64,000 nt of DNA from a bacterium. Its GTDB lineage: Bacteria > Joyebacterota > Joyebacteria > Joyebacterales > Joyebacteraceae. The stretch lies in NCBI GenBank assembly GCA_025774935.1, contig JALGZK010000014.1:16184-80183 (forward strand). Direction: 5' to 3'. The position numbers were made by a program, and so were the translations under genes. Below are positions 53,171 to 62,687 of this stretch, piece after piece. Position 1 is the first letter of the stretch, and every line of letters starts with the position of its first letter. The notes under the pieces are model-generated. The model made no database searches and was not told the DNA's origin. It worked only from the letters and a program-made list of their open reading frames with translations.

Positions 53171-56100
53171 CTACCTCAGGACAACGACCTTCTGCTGCAG
53201 CCGCTGCTCTCCCGCCCTGAGCCTCACGAAGTACACACCGCTGGCCACGATGTCACCTCGCGCGTTCGCGCCGTTCCAGAGGATCGGCCAGCGCCCCGGC
53301 TCGCGACGGCCGTCGTCCAGGGTCACTACCAGCCGTCCGGTGACGTCGAACACCTGGAGGCGGACATGCGCCGGCGCGGCGAGCGTGTAGATGATCTCGG
53401 TACGCTCACCGAACGGGTTCGGGGTAATCGGGAGCAGCGCCGTGGAGTATGTGACGGGCTGGTCCGGGATCGAGACCGCATCGTTGAGCGCCCTCCCCGC
53501 CAGGTTGTTCTCCTCATCCAGCTCCTCGATCATCTCTTCTCGGTCGACCCACACGTACATCGAGTGTTCGGTCCCGTCATCCGGCACGCCCTCGTACTCG
53601 ATCTCCGCCACGCCGAACGTGTCGCTCCGCACGCTCGCGACGATCGCGCCGCCGATGTACACGCCGGCGGAATCCGGGTGCCCATCGTAGAAGTAGACGC
53701 GGGGTGCAGCGGCGTCGGCGGGGCCGATGTTGTGGACGTGCGCCACGATGGAGAACGGGATCTCCGGGCCCTGGTACCCGTGGACCGCGATGTCAGTGGG
53801 TGTGATCGCAAGGTCGGATAGGAGCGTGAACACGAAGCTCGCGTGCGACCTGTTGTTGTTCTCATCGCGTTCATCGACGGTCTCTTCCTCGTCGACAACG
53901 GCGTGGAGCCGCACGATGCCCTTGCGATAGCCGGTCTCCAGATACACCGTGGCCGTGTCGAACGTCGCCATGGACACGAGCGTCGTGTCCGCTATGACGC
54001 TGCCCCCACCGAGCGGATCACCGTCGTAGAAGCGCACGAGCACCGAATCGGCCGCGACGCCGCCGGCGTTCACCACGGAGGCCGAGATCGCCAGCGTCGA
54101 GTCGGGAGTGACGGTCATCGCGAGGAACTCGACGGGAACGAGGAGATCCGGCAGGACCCTGAACGGCCGCTCGAGCACGTTGTCCGCCTCGTCCCACTCG
54201 ACGATCAGACTGTCGGGGTCCACGACGAGCGCGAAGGTGCTGGTCCCCGCAGGAGCGGTCCAGGGTCCGGAGACGAGCGTCGAGTCCCCCGGCGCCAGCG
54301 GCGCGATCACCGGCACGGCGAGCGTGTCGGCGATGCTGTCCGCCGTCGCGATGAGCCGGACCAGGGCGGGGTCGGAGTCCGCGCCGCCTTCGTTCCTGAC
54401 GACGCCGAACACGGTGAGCGAGTCGCCGGGCACGGGGTTTCCGCTTACGGCGTAGATGTCGTGAGCCGTGAGATCAGGGTAGATCCCGGCCGGCACGAAC
54501 GAGCGGTTGTTCGACTCGGTCTGTTCCTCGACCAGCCCGTCCGGGTCGACCCAGGCCCAGATCCTGTGAAGGCCGGGAGCGGCGGTCCACGTCGCCTGGA
54601 CGGTGTCCCTCTCGCCCGGATAGAGCGCGTCGACCGTCACCGGCCCTCCGATGGCGACGCCGGAGGAGTCCGGATGCCCGTCCGTGAAGAGGACCGTCGT
54701 GGCCGGTGAGACCACCTCCCCGATGTTCTCGACCACGGCCGTCACAGGCAGCGCGCCGCCCTGGACCGGCAACGAGTCGGGTCGAGTCACCTCGCCGAAC
54801 CTGAGGTCGGCGGAGATCGGGTGGAACCCGTAGTTCAGCTCGTCCCCCACCCCGAGATCCGCTCCGATCCCCTTGGATGAGAGCGACAGCCCGTCGAAGA
54901 AGCCCCCCCTGTTGGGGCTTCCCGTCGTGTCGGCGAGGTCGGTCTTGAGGTTCACGAAGTGCAGGTTGTTCTGCCGGTCGATGTCGACCGCCAGCATCCA
55001 GTCCGTCAGATCGTCGTCGGTGATCTGCCGCGGGCTGGTCCAGCTGCTCGCGGGATCGTCCATGTCCTTGAGCGACACGAAGAGGTCCCCGTCGTAGCCG
55101 TCGTGTCCCCTCCACGTCACGCACGCGTTGTTGCGGAGGTCCGATCGCACGATCGTCGACTCGACGATGAGGGTATCGCTGTAGACCTCCTCAGGGACGT
55201 CCCACATCCCCGTCGCGAGATCCCAGCGCGAGACACTGACCTCATAGTGGAAGACACTGTCGGCCCCGACGATCTCGCGGCTCACCCACGCCGCCAGGCC
55301 ATCCCCGTTCGGGAGCCGGGCCACGGAGGGATCGCTCACGGTCCGCCCCGGCGTGCTCACCGTGGTGTGCGGCGACCACGCCGCGCCGTCCCAGACCGAC
55401 GACACGATCTCGCCGTCGACGCCGGGTCCGGTGCGTTTCACCCAGGCGGCGAGCGCGCTCCCGTCCGTGCCGTAGTCGACCGCGGGCGAAGTGTCGTCCA
55501 CAACGTCCGAGGTCAGCGGGACGGCAGCCCCCCATCCTCTGCGCTTCGCGCCCTGATAGACGGAGTAGTAGATCTCCGCGGAGCCCACCTGGAGCGCGGA
55601 GTCCCCGACGGAGTGGGTCCAGAGCGCGAGGCCCTCGTCCGCCGACGGCGAGAGCGCCACGGACGGTTGTCCGTCCGCCTTCCTCGCTCCCGCCGGATCG
55701 GCATGGAGCGGCGCGGGCTCCGTCCAGGTCACGCCGTCCCAGCTGGCCCACCAGATGTCCTGCTGGTCGAGGCCCTCCGAGAACGTGGGCTGCCTCTCGA
55801 GGACGGGCGGTTCCTCATCCGGGCACTGCACCCACACGGCGATGACGTCGCCCTCCTGCCCGAAGGCCAGCGCCGGTTCCGTCTGCAGGAGACCGTCCGA
55901 GCCGCCCCCTCCCGTGACGGGCATGGCCGGGGACCAGTTCCCGGCGGAGTCAGCGAAGGCGAAGAACACCTCCGGATCGACGCTTTCCGGGTTCGGATCG
56001 AGGTCACGGATCCACGCAAGCCCAAGCTCGTTCGAGGGTCCGGAGTCGAGCGCGGGATAGACGAGGTGGTCGGGCATGCTGACCGCGAACTCGAAGGCCG

Positions 56101-57115
56101 CGCCTGAGAAGTAGGCCTCGTCGCCGATGATCTGCCACGGTCCGATCGTCCCGGAGGCCAGATTCGCGCACCCGAACAGCCAGATGCAGCCCCTCAGGCT
56201 CCATCCGACCTGGAAGTAGCCCACGAGGCCGGCGTCGAGTTCGGGAGGCGGGTACGTGAACCCGAGATTCACACCGAGGGTGAGGCGAGGCGAGATGACG
56301 ACCGCGATGCTGATGAACTTGAGGTCGATCCCCACCGTTGCGTTGATCTGGGTCGCAATGGTCGGCTCGAAGGTGACGTAGTAAGTGGAGAGGTTGTCGT
56401 ACGCTCCGAGCTCGATCAGGTAGCCGATGAAGAAGTCCGCCCCGATCCCGAGCATCAGAGGGATCCCCCCGACGACGATCGTCCGCTTGCACTCGAAGGA
56501 CGCGAGCGTGATCTCGTCCGAGTACCAGAGGCTCACGCTGTCGAGCTCCCAGGCGGGGGTCAGGGCGGCCGCGGCCCCGAGCTGGATCTCGCTCACCTGG
56601 TGGCCGAGGAGGGTCTCGATGATGCGGTACATCACCTCCGCCTTCGGACCGAAGGCGTCGCTCAGGGGGATCGCCACATCCAGATCGAACCTGTGCTCGA
56701 TGGAGGTCTCCTTCCCCCCGATGAGAGGCATGTCCGGGGAGAGGGTGTGCGAGAAGTTGAAGAGCCCGGTGCTGTCGGCCGGGGGCGAGTTCGGGTCGGT
56801 GCCCGGGACGTAGGTGAACGTCACGTGGAAGTAGCCTTCCTCGACCCCGAAGCCGACGGGGAAGTCCCCCCCACCGGCCACCATCAGAATGAGCTCCATC
56901 CACTCGGGAATCGCCATCATGTCGATGGTCATGTAGATGGTCTCAGAGGAGAGCCCCGCCGCGTCGAACGCGGTCACGGCCAGCGTGGCCCCCTCGGGCG
57001 GGAGTTCGCCCATGTCGAACTCGGCGCTCCACCCGTCCATGGAGTCGTAGTCGACGATCGTCTGGTCGCCGAGCACGAACTCGACGGACGTCTCGTCGAC
57101 ATCGGGGTCGAACAC
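53171..57115 (-). CDS. C-terminal half of split giant surface protein (CARDB repeats, NPFNP domain)
   Basis: 1314 codons, starting in a different frame from the upstream half because of a 22-bp duplication at 57111-57154. It has no ribosome-binding site or signal of its own, so it is unlikely to be made independently. The first third is beta-rich with a cysteine pair region; then a WxG-like sequence-repeat segment with phrases such as AAWVKRTGPGVDG; then several CARDB-like Ig repeats (for example YPDLTAHDIYAVSGNPVPGD, LLSDLAITPTDIAV); last a FlgD/T9SS-like domain (ITPNPFGERTEIIYTL, QQKVVVLR). If one copy of the repeat is removed the two halves read as one 2178-residue protein from GTG 59727-59729. 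Confidence 0.8.
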   Translation of the reverse strand: MFDPDVDETSVEFVLGDQTIVDYDSMDGWSAEFDMGELPPEGATLAVTAFDAAGLSSETIYMTIDMMAIPEWMELILMVAGGGDFPVGFGVEEGYFHVTFTYVPGTDPNSPPADSTGLFNFSHTLSPDMPLIGGKETSIEHRFDLDVAIPLSDAFGPKAEVMYRIIETLLGHQVSEIQLGAAAALTPAWELDSVSLWYSDEITLASFECKRTIVVGGIPLMLGIGADFFIGYLIELGAYDNLSTYYVTFEPTIATQINATVGIDLKFISIAVVISPRLTLGVNLGFTYPPPELDAGLVGYFQVGWSLRGCIWLFGCANLASGTIGPWQIIGDEAYFSGAAFEFAVSMPDHLVYPALDSGPSNELGLAWIRDLDPNPESVDPEVFFAFADSAGNWSPAMPVTGGGGSDGLLQTEPALAFGQEGDVIAVWVQCPDEEPPVLERQPTFSEGLDQQDIWWASWDGVTWTEPAPLHADPAGARKADGQPSVALSPSADEGLALWTHSVGDSALQVGSAEIYYSVYQGAKRRGWGAAVPLTSDVVDDTSPAVDYGTDGSALAAWVKRTGPGVDGEIVSSVWDGAAWSPHTTVSTPGRTVSDPSVARLPNGDGLAAWVSREIVGADSVFHYEVSVSRWDLATGMWDVPEEVYSDTLIVESTIVRSDLRNNACVTWRGHDGYDGDLFVSLKDMDDPASSWTSPRQITDDDLTDWMLAVDIDRQNNLHFVNLKTDLADTTGSPNRGGFFDGLSLSSKGIGADLGVGDELNYGFHPISADLRFGEVTRPDSLPVQGGALPVTAVVENIGEVVSPATTVLFTDGHPDSSGVAIGGPVTVDALYPGERDTVQATWTAAPGLHRIWAWVDPDGLVEEQTESNNRSFVPAGIYPDLTAHDIYAVSGNPVPGDSLTVFGVVRNEGGADSDPALVRLIATADSIADTLAVPVIAPLAPGDSTLVSGPWTAPAGTSTFALVVDPDSLIVEWDEADNVLERPFRVLPDLLVPVEFLAMTVTPDSTLAISASVVNAGGVAADSVLVRFYDGDPLGGGSVIADTTLVSMATFDTATVYLETGYRKGIVRLHAVVDEEETVDERDENNNRSHASFVFTLLSDLAITPTDIAVHGYQGPEIPFSIVAHVHNIGPADAAAPRVYFYDGHPDSAGVYIGGAIVASVRSDTFGVAEIEYEGVPDDGTEHSMYVWVDREEMIEELDEENNLAGRALNDAVSIPDQPVTYSTALLPITPNPFGERTEIIYTLAAPAHVRLQVFDVTGRLVVTLDDGRREPGRWPILWNGANARGDIVASGVYFVRLRAGEQRLQQKVVVLR

Positions 57116-59729
57116 GATCGCCGTGAACCTGTAACACGATCGCCGTGAACCTGTTCCACTGCCCGGGCACGCCGGACATGTAGCGACCGGCCACGACCTC
57201 GCGGTCGTCCGCGTCCCACCTGGCCTCCACCGACACGAGCGTCGGAGGCTCGCGACCCGCCTCGCCGAGGTTGCGGTAGGCGGCGTTGTCGAGCTCGTCG
57301 TCCTCGTCGATCTCGTTCTCCGGATCCACGATCACGTGGTACCGGTCCAGACCCGAGAACGGAGTCCACGGGACCGTCGCGGGCTCGATGGCACCGTACG
57401 GGAGCTCGGGGATGAGCTGGTCGGATATGTCGAAGAGCTCGCTCTCGCCGCCGGCGATGTCCTCGGCGATGAACCGCACTCGGACGTTCTCGGCGAACGC
57501 GCCCTTGTTGTGCACCATCGCCGTCAGAGCGATCGAGCCGCGCCCGGCGTAGGTGTAGGTGATGTCCTGGGGGGCGACCCAGAGTCCGGGCCGGTCCGGT
57601 TCTCCCTCGAGGGGAGGCATGCTGAAGTCGACGTGGATCGTGAACCCCTCCGCGTGGAGGAGGTCGGTGCTCTGGTCGAAGTAGCCGCCCTTGCGGGCCC
57701 TGAGCACGCAGTCGACGCGGCGCTCCGGGAGGTCGTCCGCCTCGATCTGATAGAAGCCGTTCGAGGTCGACGTCGTGCTGGCGACGATCTCACCCGCACG
57801 GAAGACGTCGATGACGGTCCCTCCCAGCCGGTCGTCCGTGTCCCGGTCCGTCACCACGCCACGGAAGGCGACCTCCTGAACGGTGCACTCGCGCAAGGCG
57901 ATCAGGAGCCCGCCCGTGCGGTCGCCCAGGAGGACCATCTCGTCCGTCGCCTCCACACCGAGCGCCGACCCCGGCGTGTCGATGCCGCCGGCGATCGCGG
58001 GGGACACGGGGGTCGAGACGTCGAGGACGGTGAGACCGTAGTCACCGTGCGCCACGTAGGCGTGGTTCCCGGACACGGCGACGTCGAACGCTCCCCCGGG
58101 GGTCTCCGCCCTCCCCACGATGACCGCGGCCTCCGGAACCGAGACGTCCACGACCGTGACCCCGGAGTAGCGGTTGGCGAGGTAGACGTAGTCTCCGGAG
58201 AGGGTGATGCCGCGGGCCCCGTCGGATCTCCACGCGGGCCCGATGACGACCGGCGACTCCGGAGAAGAGATGTCGACGATGGTCAGACCGTAGCCGTAAT
58301 CGGCGACGTAGGCGTAGTCACCCGAGACCGCGACGTCGTAGGCAGCCCCCGGCGTGTCCACCGACCCAACGATCTCCGGTGACTCAGGAGATGAGACGTC
58401 GGCCACCTGGAGTCCGCCATGGTAGGCCGCAATGTAGGCATAGCTGCCGGAGAGCTCGATCGAGCGTGCCCAGCCCGGCGTGCTTGCCGAGGCCACGACC
58501 AGAGGATTGTCGGGAGACGAGAGATCGACGACCTGAAGCCCCGCGCCGTAGTCGGCAACGTACGCGTAGTCCCCTGAGACGGCAACGTCGTAGGCGTTCC
58601 CGGGCGTGTCCGCTGTCCCCACGATCCCGGGCGAGTCGTCCCCGAACGGGTCGATCACCTGGAGACCCATGTCGAAGTCCGCGACGCAGACCAGGGTGTC
58701 CCACAAGGCCACTCCGCGCGCCCGTCCGGGTGTATCGACCGCTTCCACAAACGCAGCGGACTCCGGGACGATCGCAGAGATGGAATGGAGGGCACCCTCG
58801 CCATCCGCAACGTAGACGGCGCTGCCGGAGACCGCGAGGTCGAGGGCGTCCCCGGGTGTGTCCACCGATCCGACGACAACCAGCGTGTCGGGACTGGCGG
58901 TGCTGGCGACCAGGAGACCGGACCCACGATCTGCCACATAGGCGCGGCCCTCCCGCACGACCACGGAGTAGGCCTCTCCTGGTGTGTCCAAAGAATCCAC
59001 CATCACCGGCGAGTCCGGGCTCGTGATGTCCAGCACCAGAAGCCCGGAGGGGCCATCCGCCACGAACGCGAGGGAACCGCGGAGTCCGACGTCGTAGGCG
59101 AACCCGGGCGTATCGTAGGAGCCGATGACGGCGGGGGACTCGGGAGTCGAGACATCGACGACCAGGACCCCGGCCGCGCCCGTTGCGACGAAGGCGAGCG
59201 TTCCGGCCGCCGCAACGCCGTAGGCGTCATCGGACGTCTCGACCGAGCCGACGACGGCGGGCGGTCCGGGACCGACCACGTCGATCACCTGAAGGCCGCC
59301 GCTCTCGTCCGCCACGTACAGGTACGAGCCCGAGATCACGACGCGGCGGGCCCTGCCCGGTGTGTCGACCGTGTAGAGAACGTCAGGGAACTCGGGTGAG
59401 GAGACGTCCACGATCTGGAGACCGGACGCGCCGTCGGCCACGAACGCGTAGGACGCCGAGACCACGACGTCGAGAGCGTCTCCGTCCGTGCTTGTGCTCC
59501 CGATGATCTCGAGGTCGCTCCCCGGGGACACGTCCACGATCTGGAGGCCGCCGTCGCCGTCGGCCACGTAGGCGAGGCCGCCCGCGACCACGAGGCCGTG
59601 GGCCGCGTCTGGCGTGTCGACCGAGTCGGTCCAGTGAAGGTAGTCCTCGTAGTACCGGCAGCCCTGTCCTGGACAGACCGTCGCCGGGAGCACGCACGAC
59701 ACCAGAATCACTGCTAGCAGTTGCTTCAC
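56943..59729 (-). CDS. N-terminal half of split giant surface protein (LVIVD beta-propellers)
   Basis: Starts at GTG 59727-59729 with GGAGGTGG just ahead (an in-frame ATG at 59753 is too early for it). Signal peptide to VCPGQG. About fourteen LVIVD repeats of 42 residues follow (SGDYAYVADYGAGLQVVDLS and variants, linked by SVDTPG), enough for two seven-bladed propellers. A carboxypeptidase-regulatory-like Ig domain (EVAFRGVVTDRDTDDRLGGT) and the first CARDB-like domain come next. True sequence ends near 57155 (GQWNRFTAIV); beyond the duplication it reads about 65 meaningless codons into 56943. Probably an extracellular adhesin-like protein. Confidence 0.8.
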   Translation of the reverse strand: MKQLLAVILVSCVLPATVCPGQGCRYYEDYLHWTDSVDTPDAAHGLVVAGGLAYVADGDGGLQIVDVSPGSDLEIIGSTSTDGDALDVVVSASYAFVADGASGLQIVDVSSPEFPDVLYTVDTPGRARRVVISGSYLYVADESGGLQVIDVVGPGPPAVVGSVETSDDAYGVAAAGTLAFVATGAAGVLVVDVSTPESPAVIGSYDTPGFAYDVGLRGSLAFVADGPSGLLVLDITSPDSPVMVDSLDTPGEAYSVVVREGRAYVADRGSGLLVASTASPDTLVVVGSVDTPGDALDLAVSGSAVYVADGEGALHSISAIVPESAAFVEAVDTPGRARGVALWDTLVCVADFDMGLQVIDPFGDDSPGIVGTADTPGNAYDVAVSGDYAYVADYGAGLQVVDLSSPDNPLVVASASTPGWARSIELSGSYAYIAAYHGGLQVADVSSPESPEIVGSVDTPGAAYDVAVSGDYAYVADYGYGLTIVDISSPESPVVIGPAWRSDGARGITLSGDYVYLANRYSGVTVVDVSVPEAAVIVGRAETPGGAFDVAVSGNHAYVAHGDYGLTVLDVSTPVSPAIAGGIDTPGSALGVEATDEMVLLGDRTGGLLIALRECTVQEVAFRGVVTDRDTDDRLGGTVIDVFRAGEIVASTTSTSNGFYQIEADDLPERRVDCVLRARKGGYFDQSTDLLHAEGFTIHVDFSMPPLEGEPDRPGLWVAPQDITYTYAGRGSIALTAMVHNKGAFAENVRVRFIAEDIAGGESELFDISDQLIPELPYGAIEPATVPWTPFSGLDRYHVIVDPENEIDEDDELDNAAYRNLGEAGREPPTLVSVEARWDADDREVVAGRYMSGVPGQWNRFTAIVLQVHGDRVRPRCRRDVRRVRARRPDDRRLRLHGRVERRVRHGRTPARGGHAGRDRVRRGGALL
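57111..57154. repeat. perfect 22-bp tandem duplication causing a frameshift
   Basis: Copies 57111-57132 and 57133-57154 are identical (begins AACACGATCG, ends GAACCTGT). Because 22 is not a multiple of 3 it shifts the frame within a coding region. With one copy the protein reads NRFTAIVFDPDVDE without a break. Confidence 0.95.
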
Positions 59730-59875
59730 GACCACCACCTCCGTTCCGGGCACGCGACCTCAGGCGAGGGCGGCGACGCACACGCGAGTTCCGGGCCGTC
59801 ATCGGCGACCGCCTCGCGATCTCACGAGACTTGCGCGTGCCGCGAGGCACCTACTGTGCAAGGTGAATGCGGGCC

Positions 59876-59904
59876 AGTATACCACTCTCATGGAGCGGCC
59901 GCAA
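59876..59904 (-). promoter_or_regulatory. promoter of the giant surface protein
   Basis: Minus-strand TTGCGG (59899-59904), 17 bp, TATACT (59876-59881), about 145 nt before the GTG. Confidence 0.55.
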
Positions 59905-60640
59905 CCGGAAGATCTCCATTTGGAAGGCGGTCGGTCAGGAATTTCCTAAACGAGGTAAGCCATGGAGCACGACCGTGGCGGACGGCCGCGGCTGAAGGCG
60001 AGGCGGGGCAGTGTCCGTCCTGCGTGTCGGAACGCGATGCGGCGTGTGTCGCTCCGGAGGGCAGCCCTCGCCTGGCAACGTCTATGCTCCCGACCTCCAG
60101 AGTACCCGAGGTCTGCGAGCCTGTCTCCTTGATCCTCTCCGCATCGTCGCTGCTCTCCGGCCACGCCACTCGCGGGGACCGAGCGGACGCGCGTGTCGGC
60201 GTGGATACCATGACGCAGAGCAATCCGGTAAAGAGTGATTGACGCACAGCTGCCTATGTGTTACCGTTGTGACCGAAGCTTGTACGCCGACCGGATGCAC
60301 CCTGTCTCCTCGCTTCGTCCCGACGTTCAGTACCCTCCGAAGCGCCCGACCTCTTCCTTCCCCGATCGGCTCGACAACATAGCAGGATCGACGACACGGA
60401 CGATCGCAGTCGTACGGCGCGGAGATACCCCGCGCACGACGGCTCGTTCGGGCACATCCCTCAGCGTGTGCGAGGGAGTGTCGACCGGAACTGCAGGGGT
60501 GCGCTGCGCGTTCTGCGCTGCATGCTGCAGTTCCACTCACGGCACCAGGAGCGGCGGGCCACCGGACGGCGCTGGGTGGGCTTTGGCCCGCGCCTCCTCT
60601 GACCGTGCCGCTCTGGGGCCGAGCACAAGGAGGTGTAGCA
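59905..60640. other. 736-bp region without a convincing gene
   Basis: Separates two divergent exported-protein genes. A minus-strand frame at 59888-60247 begins like a signal peptide but has no ribosome-binding site and low-complexity content. A weak plus-strand promoter, TTGACG (60239-60244) with TACCGT 17 bp on, could drive the next gene with a leader of about 370 nt. No repeats or RNA structure stood out. Confidence 0.4.
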
Positions 60641-61873
60641 ATGAGAAAGCTCATCGCTTCTCTCGTGCTGCTCGTCCTCCTTGCGGTGCTCGTGTCGGTG
60701 ACGACGGGCGAAGGACCCGCGGAACCGATGCGCGGCCGCAGCTCCTTCGCGGTCTTTCGCGAGGATTGGGAGGGCGGGGGCTGGCCGGGCTGGACCCACA
60801 CGGACAGGTCCGGCGGCCCGTCGGAGTTCCACGTGTCGACCTACTACGCGTACGACGACGGCACCCCTCCGAACTACTCGTACTGGTGCGGCACGTTCGA
60901 CTACGACGCCGACGGCGGCTACGGCGACGGCTGGCTCGAGTACCTCGAAGTGCCGCCCATCGACCTGTCTGGCGTCACCAACCCGAGACTCAGGTTCCGC
61001 TATCGGCAGGACATCAGGGAGCATGCGCAGGATTTCGACGCGACGGTGGTCGAGGTGAAGCACCTCGGCGAGTACCGGGAGCTCATCACCTATACGGGCA
61101 ATAGCGGCGGCTGGCAGCTGCAGCCGCCCCTGAACCCGGAGCCGTTCGACAATCTCCTCGAGATCCGGTTCCGGTTCCTGTCCGACATGCCGGGCTCTGA
61201 CGAGTCGGGCTACGACTCGGTCGCGGGGGCGTTCCATGTGGACGAGATCAGGGTCTGGCAGTTCGCGGGACCGGAGTACTTCTTTGACGACGTGGAAGAC
61301 GGAGTCGGTCTCTGCACGCCGATCGACGTCGTCCCGACCGGCGTCACGCTCCAGACGGTGGAGACTGTCTGTCGTGCGAATAGCGATCCCACCACCACGA
61401 GCTGGTGCGCGGCGGGGGACACGAGCTGCATTCCCCCGTACGTGTTCGCCTCATCGGTGACGCCTCCCATCCATGTGGAGGAGGCTACGCAGTGCACGGT
61501 CTTCGCGAAGATCAACCTCTGCATGCCCGCGGACGCCGGCCCCGGAGACAAGTTCGGGTTCGAGGTCAGCACAGACGGCGGGATGACGTGGCACTATGTC
61601 CGGGGGCTTCTCAGCTGGGGGGCTGCTACGCCCGGGGAGTGTGACGACTTCTGGGACACCCTCGAAGAGGGTGAGAACCTCAGCGGCCATCTGCCCGCGA
61701 CCAGCCTGCTGCTCAGATGGACCATGTTCACCGACGACGACGGTTGCGGTCCGGACGCGAGCGGCGCGGGCGGCATGTTCATCGACGACATCGAGGTCCG
61801 CGTCGACACCCTGGTCACCTCGATCGAGGAAGGGGCGTCCTGGGGACGCATCAAGTCGATGTACAGAGACTAG
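60641..61873 (+). CDS. exported two-domain jelly-roll protein with W-G-x-I-K-x-M-Y-R tail
   Basis: 410 residues from ATG 60641-60643 with AAGGAGGT ahead. Signal peptide RKLIASLVLLVLLAVLVSV. Two beta-sandwich (MAM/CUB-like) domains: the first opens FREDWEGGGWPGWTH and closes AGAFHVDEIRVWQF (about 40-215); the second opens FFDDVEDGVGLCTP and closes GGMFIDDIEVRVD (to about 390), with Cys pairs that may form disulfides. No catalytic motif. Ends TSIEEGASWGRIKSMYRD, the shared short tail with one extra residue. Function unknown; probably extracellular binding. Confidence 0.82.
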   Translation: MRKLIASLVLLVLLAVLVSVTTGEGPAEPMRGRSSFAVFREDWEGGGWPGWTHTDRSGGPSEFHVSTYYAYDDGTPPNYSYWCGTFDYDADGGYGDGWLEYLEVPPIDLSGVTNPRLRFRYRQDIREHAQDFDATVVEVKHLGEYRELITYTGNSGGWQLQPPLNPEPFDNLLEIRFRFLSDMPGSDESGYDSVAGAFHVDEIRVWQFAGPEYFFDDVEDGVGLCTPIDVVPTGVTLQTVETVCRANSDPTTTSWCAAGDTSCIPPYVFASSVTPPIHVEEATQCTVFAKINLCMPADAGPGDKFGFEVSTDGGMTWHYVRGLLSWGAATPGECDDFWDTLEEGENLSGHLPATSLLLRWTMFTDDDGCGPDASGAGGMFIDDIEVRVDTLVTSIEEGASWGRIKSMYRD

Positions 61874-62081
61874 CGGGCGTCCCGCCGGCCCTGTCTCGCT
61901 CCGGCGGTGACCTGTCGGGGCGGGGCCGGTGGAGTGCCCGGCGGACCAGTTTGTGCGTGAATGGAAGGCGCCCGACGGGGTGCTGTCCGGCCTGCGAGTT
62001 GAGCCGCGAGGGCGACGTATGTCCCCCCACGCAGGCGGGCGGCCCTCGTCGGGCGCTGTTGGTCTGGAACTCTCTTGTTCG

Positions 62082-62687
62082 CTAGATGTACCCGAGGTCC
62101 GCGAGCCTCTTCTTGATCTCTTCCTCTTCTTCCTCGGAGTACTCAAGCTCGGTCTCGCTCGCGGGGACGTGCCCCATGAGCTCGAGCGTGTGGATGATCT
62201 TGTTCACGCTCTCCTCGATCGTCTCCTCGGCGGTGTTCACGACGATCTCGGCCTTCTCGGGCTCCTCGTACGGGTCGTCGATACCGGTGAACCCCTTGAT
62301 CTCCCCCGCCAGGGCCTTCTTGTAGAGCCCCTTGGGATCGCGCTCGACCAGCTTCTCGATCGGGGTCTTGCAGTAGACCTCGACGAACCGCCCGATCATC
62401 TCGCGGTTCTCGCGGCGAATCGCGGCGTACGGCGAGATGCACGCGGCGATCGCGGCCACGCCGTTCCGCGTCAGGAGGTTACAGACGAACCCCACCCGTC
62501 GGATGTTGATGTCCCGGTCCTCCTGCGAGAACCCGAGCCCCTTCGACAGGTTCGTCCGGATGACGTCGCCGTCCAGGATCTCGACGTTCATCCCGCGCTC
62601 GAGCAGGATGCCCTGGACCGCCTCCGCGAGCGTGCTCTTCCCCGAACCCGACATGCCTGTGAACCAGAGCGTGAACCCCTTCTTCAT
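62082..62687 (-). CDS. cysC: adenylylsulfate (APS) kinase
   Basis: 201 residues from ATG 62685-62687 with GGAGGG ahead. P-loop GMSGSGKST, then LDGDVIRTNL, FSQEDRDINIRRVGF, and FVEVYCKTPIE: the full set for APS kinase, which makes PAPS from APS and ATP. Compared with typical CysC it has an acidic C-terminal extension (EYSEEEEEEIKKR). No sulfate adenylyltransferase gene is visible; the start overlaps the stop of the upstream phosphatase-like gene by 4 bp, so the two are coupled. PAPS production points to sulfation or sulfate assimilation. Confidence 0.93.
   Translation of the reverse strand: MKKGFTLWFTGMSGSGKSTLAEAVQGILLERGMNVEILDGDVIRTNLSKGLGFSQEDRDINIRRVGFVCNLLTRNGVAAIAACISPYAAIRRENREMIGRFVEVYCKTPIEKLVERDPKGLYKKALAGEIKGFTGIDDPYEEPEKAEIVVNTAEETIEESVNKIIHTLELMGHVPASETELEYSEEEEEEIKKRLADLGYI

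Noticed and set aside
57111..57154. Programmed ribosomal frameshift at the split gene
   Set aside because: No slippery heptamer or following structure; a perfect 22-bp duplication is a simpler cause.
59888..60247. A 119-codon minus-strand frame with a signal-like N-terminus
   Set aside because: Starts at a GTG without a ribosome-binding site, overlaps the promoter of the giant protein, and the rest is low-complexity.
61874..62081. Possible terminator or small gene between the tail protein and the APS kinase
   Set aside because: GC-rich complementary segments exist but no clear stem with T-run, and no frame with a start signal.
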